DNA of 5,976 bases from Candidatus Calditenuaceae archaeon JGI OTU-1 (GTDB lineage: Archaea; Thermoproteota; Nitrososphaeria_A; Caldarchaeales; Calditenuaceae). Location of the stretch: assembly GCA_000494145.1 (NCBI GenBank), contig AWOE01000009.1, positions 1 to 5,976 of the forward strand, written 5' to 3'. Made by a program: the position numbers and the translations under genes. Below the pieces are notes generated by a model. That model saw only the letters and a program-made list of their open reading frames with translations, was not told the DNA's origin and ran no database searches. Shown in pieces: positions 5,778 to 5,976 of this stretch (within the stretch, counting starts at the first letter, position 1; every line of letters starts with the position of its first letter).

Positions 5778-5976
5778 GTGGGATCGAAGATGGCGGCCCA
5801 GAGGGCGCTGCTGAGGCCGAGGGAGAGGAAGGCGAGGGAGATCGAGCTGCTCGAGAGAATGTTCAGGGAGAAGCCGGTGGTGATGGTCCTCGACCTGACG
5901 AGGACGAGCGCTGATGTGCTCCAGCGCTTCAGGACGTCCTTCAGGGGAAGGGCCACGGTCAGGGTCGCCAAGAAGA
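5778..5976 (+). CDS. Ribosomal protein uL10 (archaeal L10/P0), N-terminal part, cut by window end
   Basis: uL10 is the base of the ribosomal stalk. It binds 23S rRNA and holds the L12/P1 dimers that recruit translation factors. The visible 66 codons read as a basic N-terminal helix (RERKAREIELLERMF) followed by the family pattern PVVMVLDLTRTSADVLQ, then FRTSFRGRATVRVAKK, which is the expected beta-strand and helix order of the rRNA-binding domain with its RGRA...RVAK signature. The rest lies beyond the window. GTG 5778 fits the TATA box for a leaderless message, and GGGAG at 5765-5769 is a possible weak ribosome site. ATG 5790 is the alternative and would drop four residues. No uL1 or uL11 gene precedes it, unlike the usual archaeal order uL11-uL1-uL10-L12. 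Confidence 0.88.
   Translation, partial: MGSKMAAQRALLRPRERKAREIELLERMFREKPVVMVLDLTRTSADVLQRFRTSFRGRATVRVAKK

Noticed and set aside
5537..5971. 144-codon frame on the minus strand over the uL10 start region
   Set aside because: It is antisense to the clear uL10 reading frame and its promoter. Long antisense frames are expected in GC-rich coding DNA.

Overview
The window carries a complete-looking five-gene peptide/nickel-type (family 5) ABC importer operon on the + strand: substrate-binding protein (123-1751), two permeases (1805-2821, 2784-3740) and two ATPases (3745-4686, 4652-5659). It is followed by the start of a ribosomal protein uL10 (archaeal P0) gene that runs off the right edge (5778-5976). 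The organism is almost certainly an archaeon. uL10 is of the archaeal type, the promoter signals are TATA-like, Arg is mostly AGG and Ile often ATA, GTG and TTG starts are common, and the binding protein has an archaeal pilin-like N-terminus. A thermophile of the TACK group is a reasonable guess, but the sequence does not settle the lineage.

Layout: 1-95 is the left arm of a perfect 95-bp inverted repeat. 96-122 completes a short leader with a TATA-like signal. The transporter genes follow with tight spacing or overlaps (38 nt between the permeases, 35 nt between the ATPases). The only real gap, 53 nt after the binding-protein gene, holds a T-rich terminator-like tract. 5603-5697 is the right arm of the repeat, and 5698-5777 is the uL10 promoter region. 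The binding protein would capture a peptide or other oligomer outside the cell, the permeases would form the channel, and the ATPases would power import.

The one striking feature is the inverted repeat. Positions 1-95 equal the reverse complement of 5603-5697 with no mismatch, and the repeat may continue left of the window. The right arm cuts into the last ATPase gene right after the third cysteine codon of its C-terminal iron-sulfur-type motif, swapping the family's normal tail for 18 unrelated residues. The arm also looks like the native promoter region of the binding-protein gene. This suggests that the true arrangement is uL10 and the transporter operon diverging from a shared intergenic region of about 200 nt, with the right junction being either a genomic inversion/duplication or a foldback chimera from amplification or assembly. 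The sequence alone cannot decide between these. I see no transposase, integrase, CRISPR array, RNA gene or defence genes, and no convincing new biological system.
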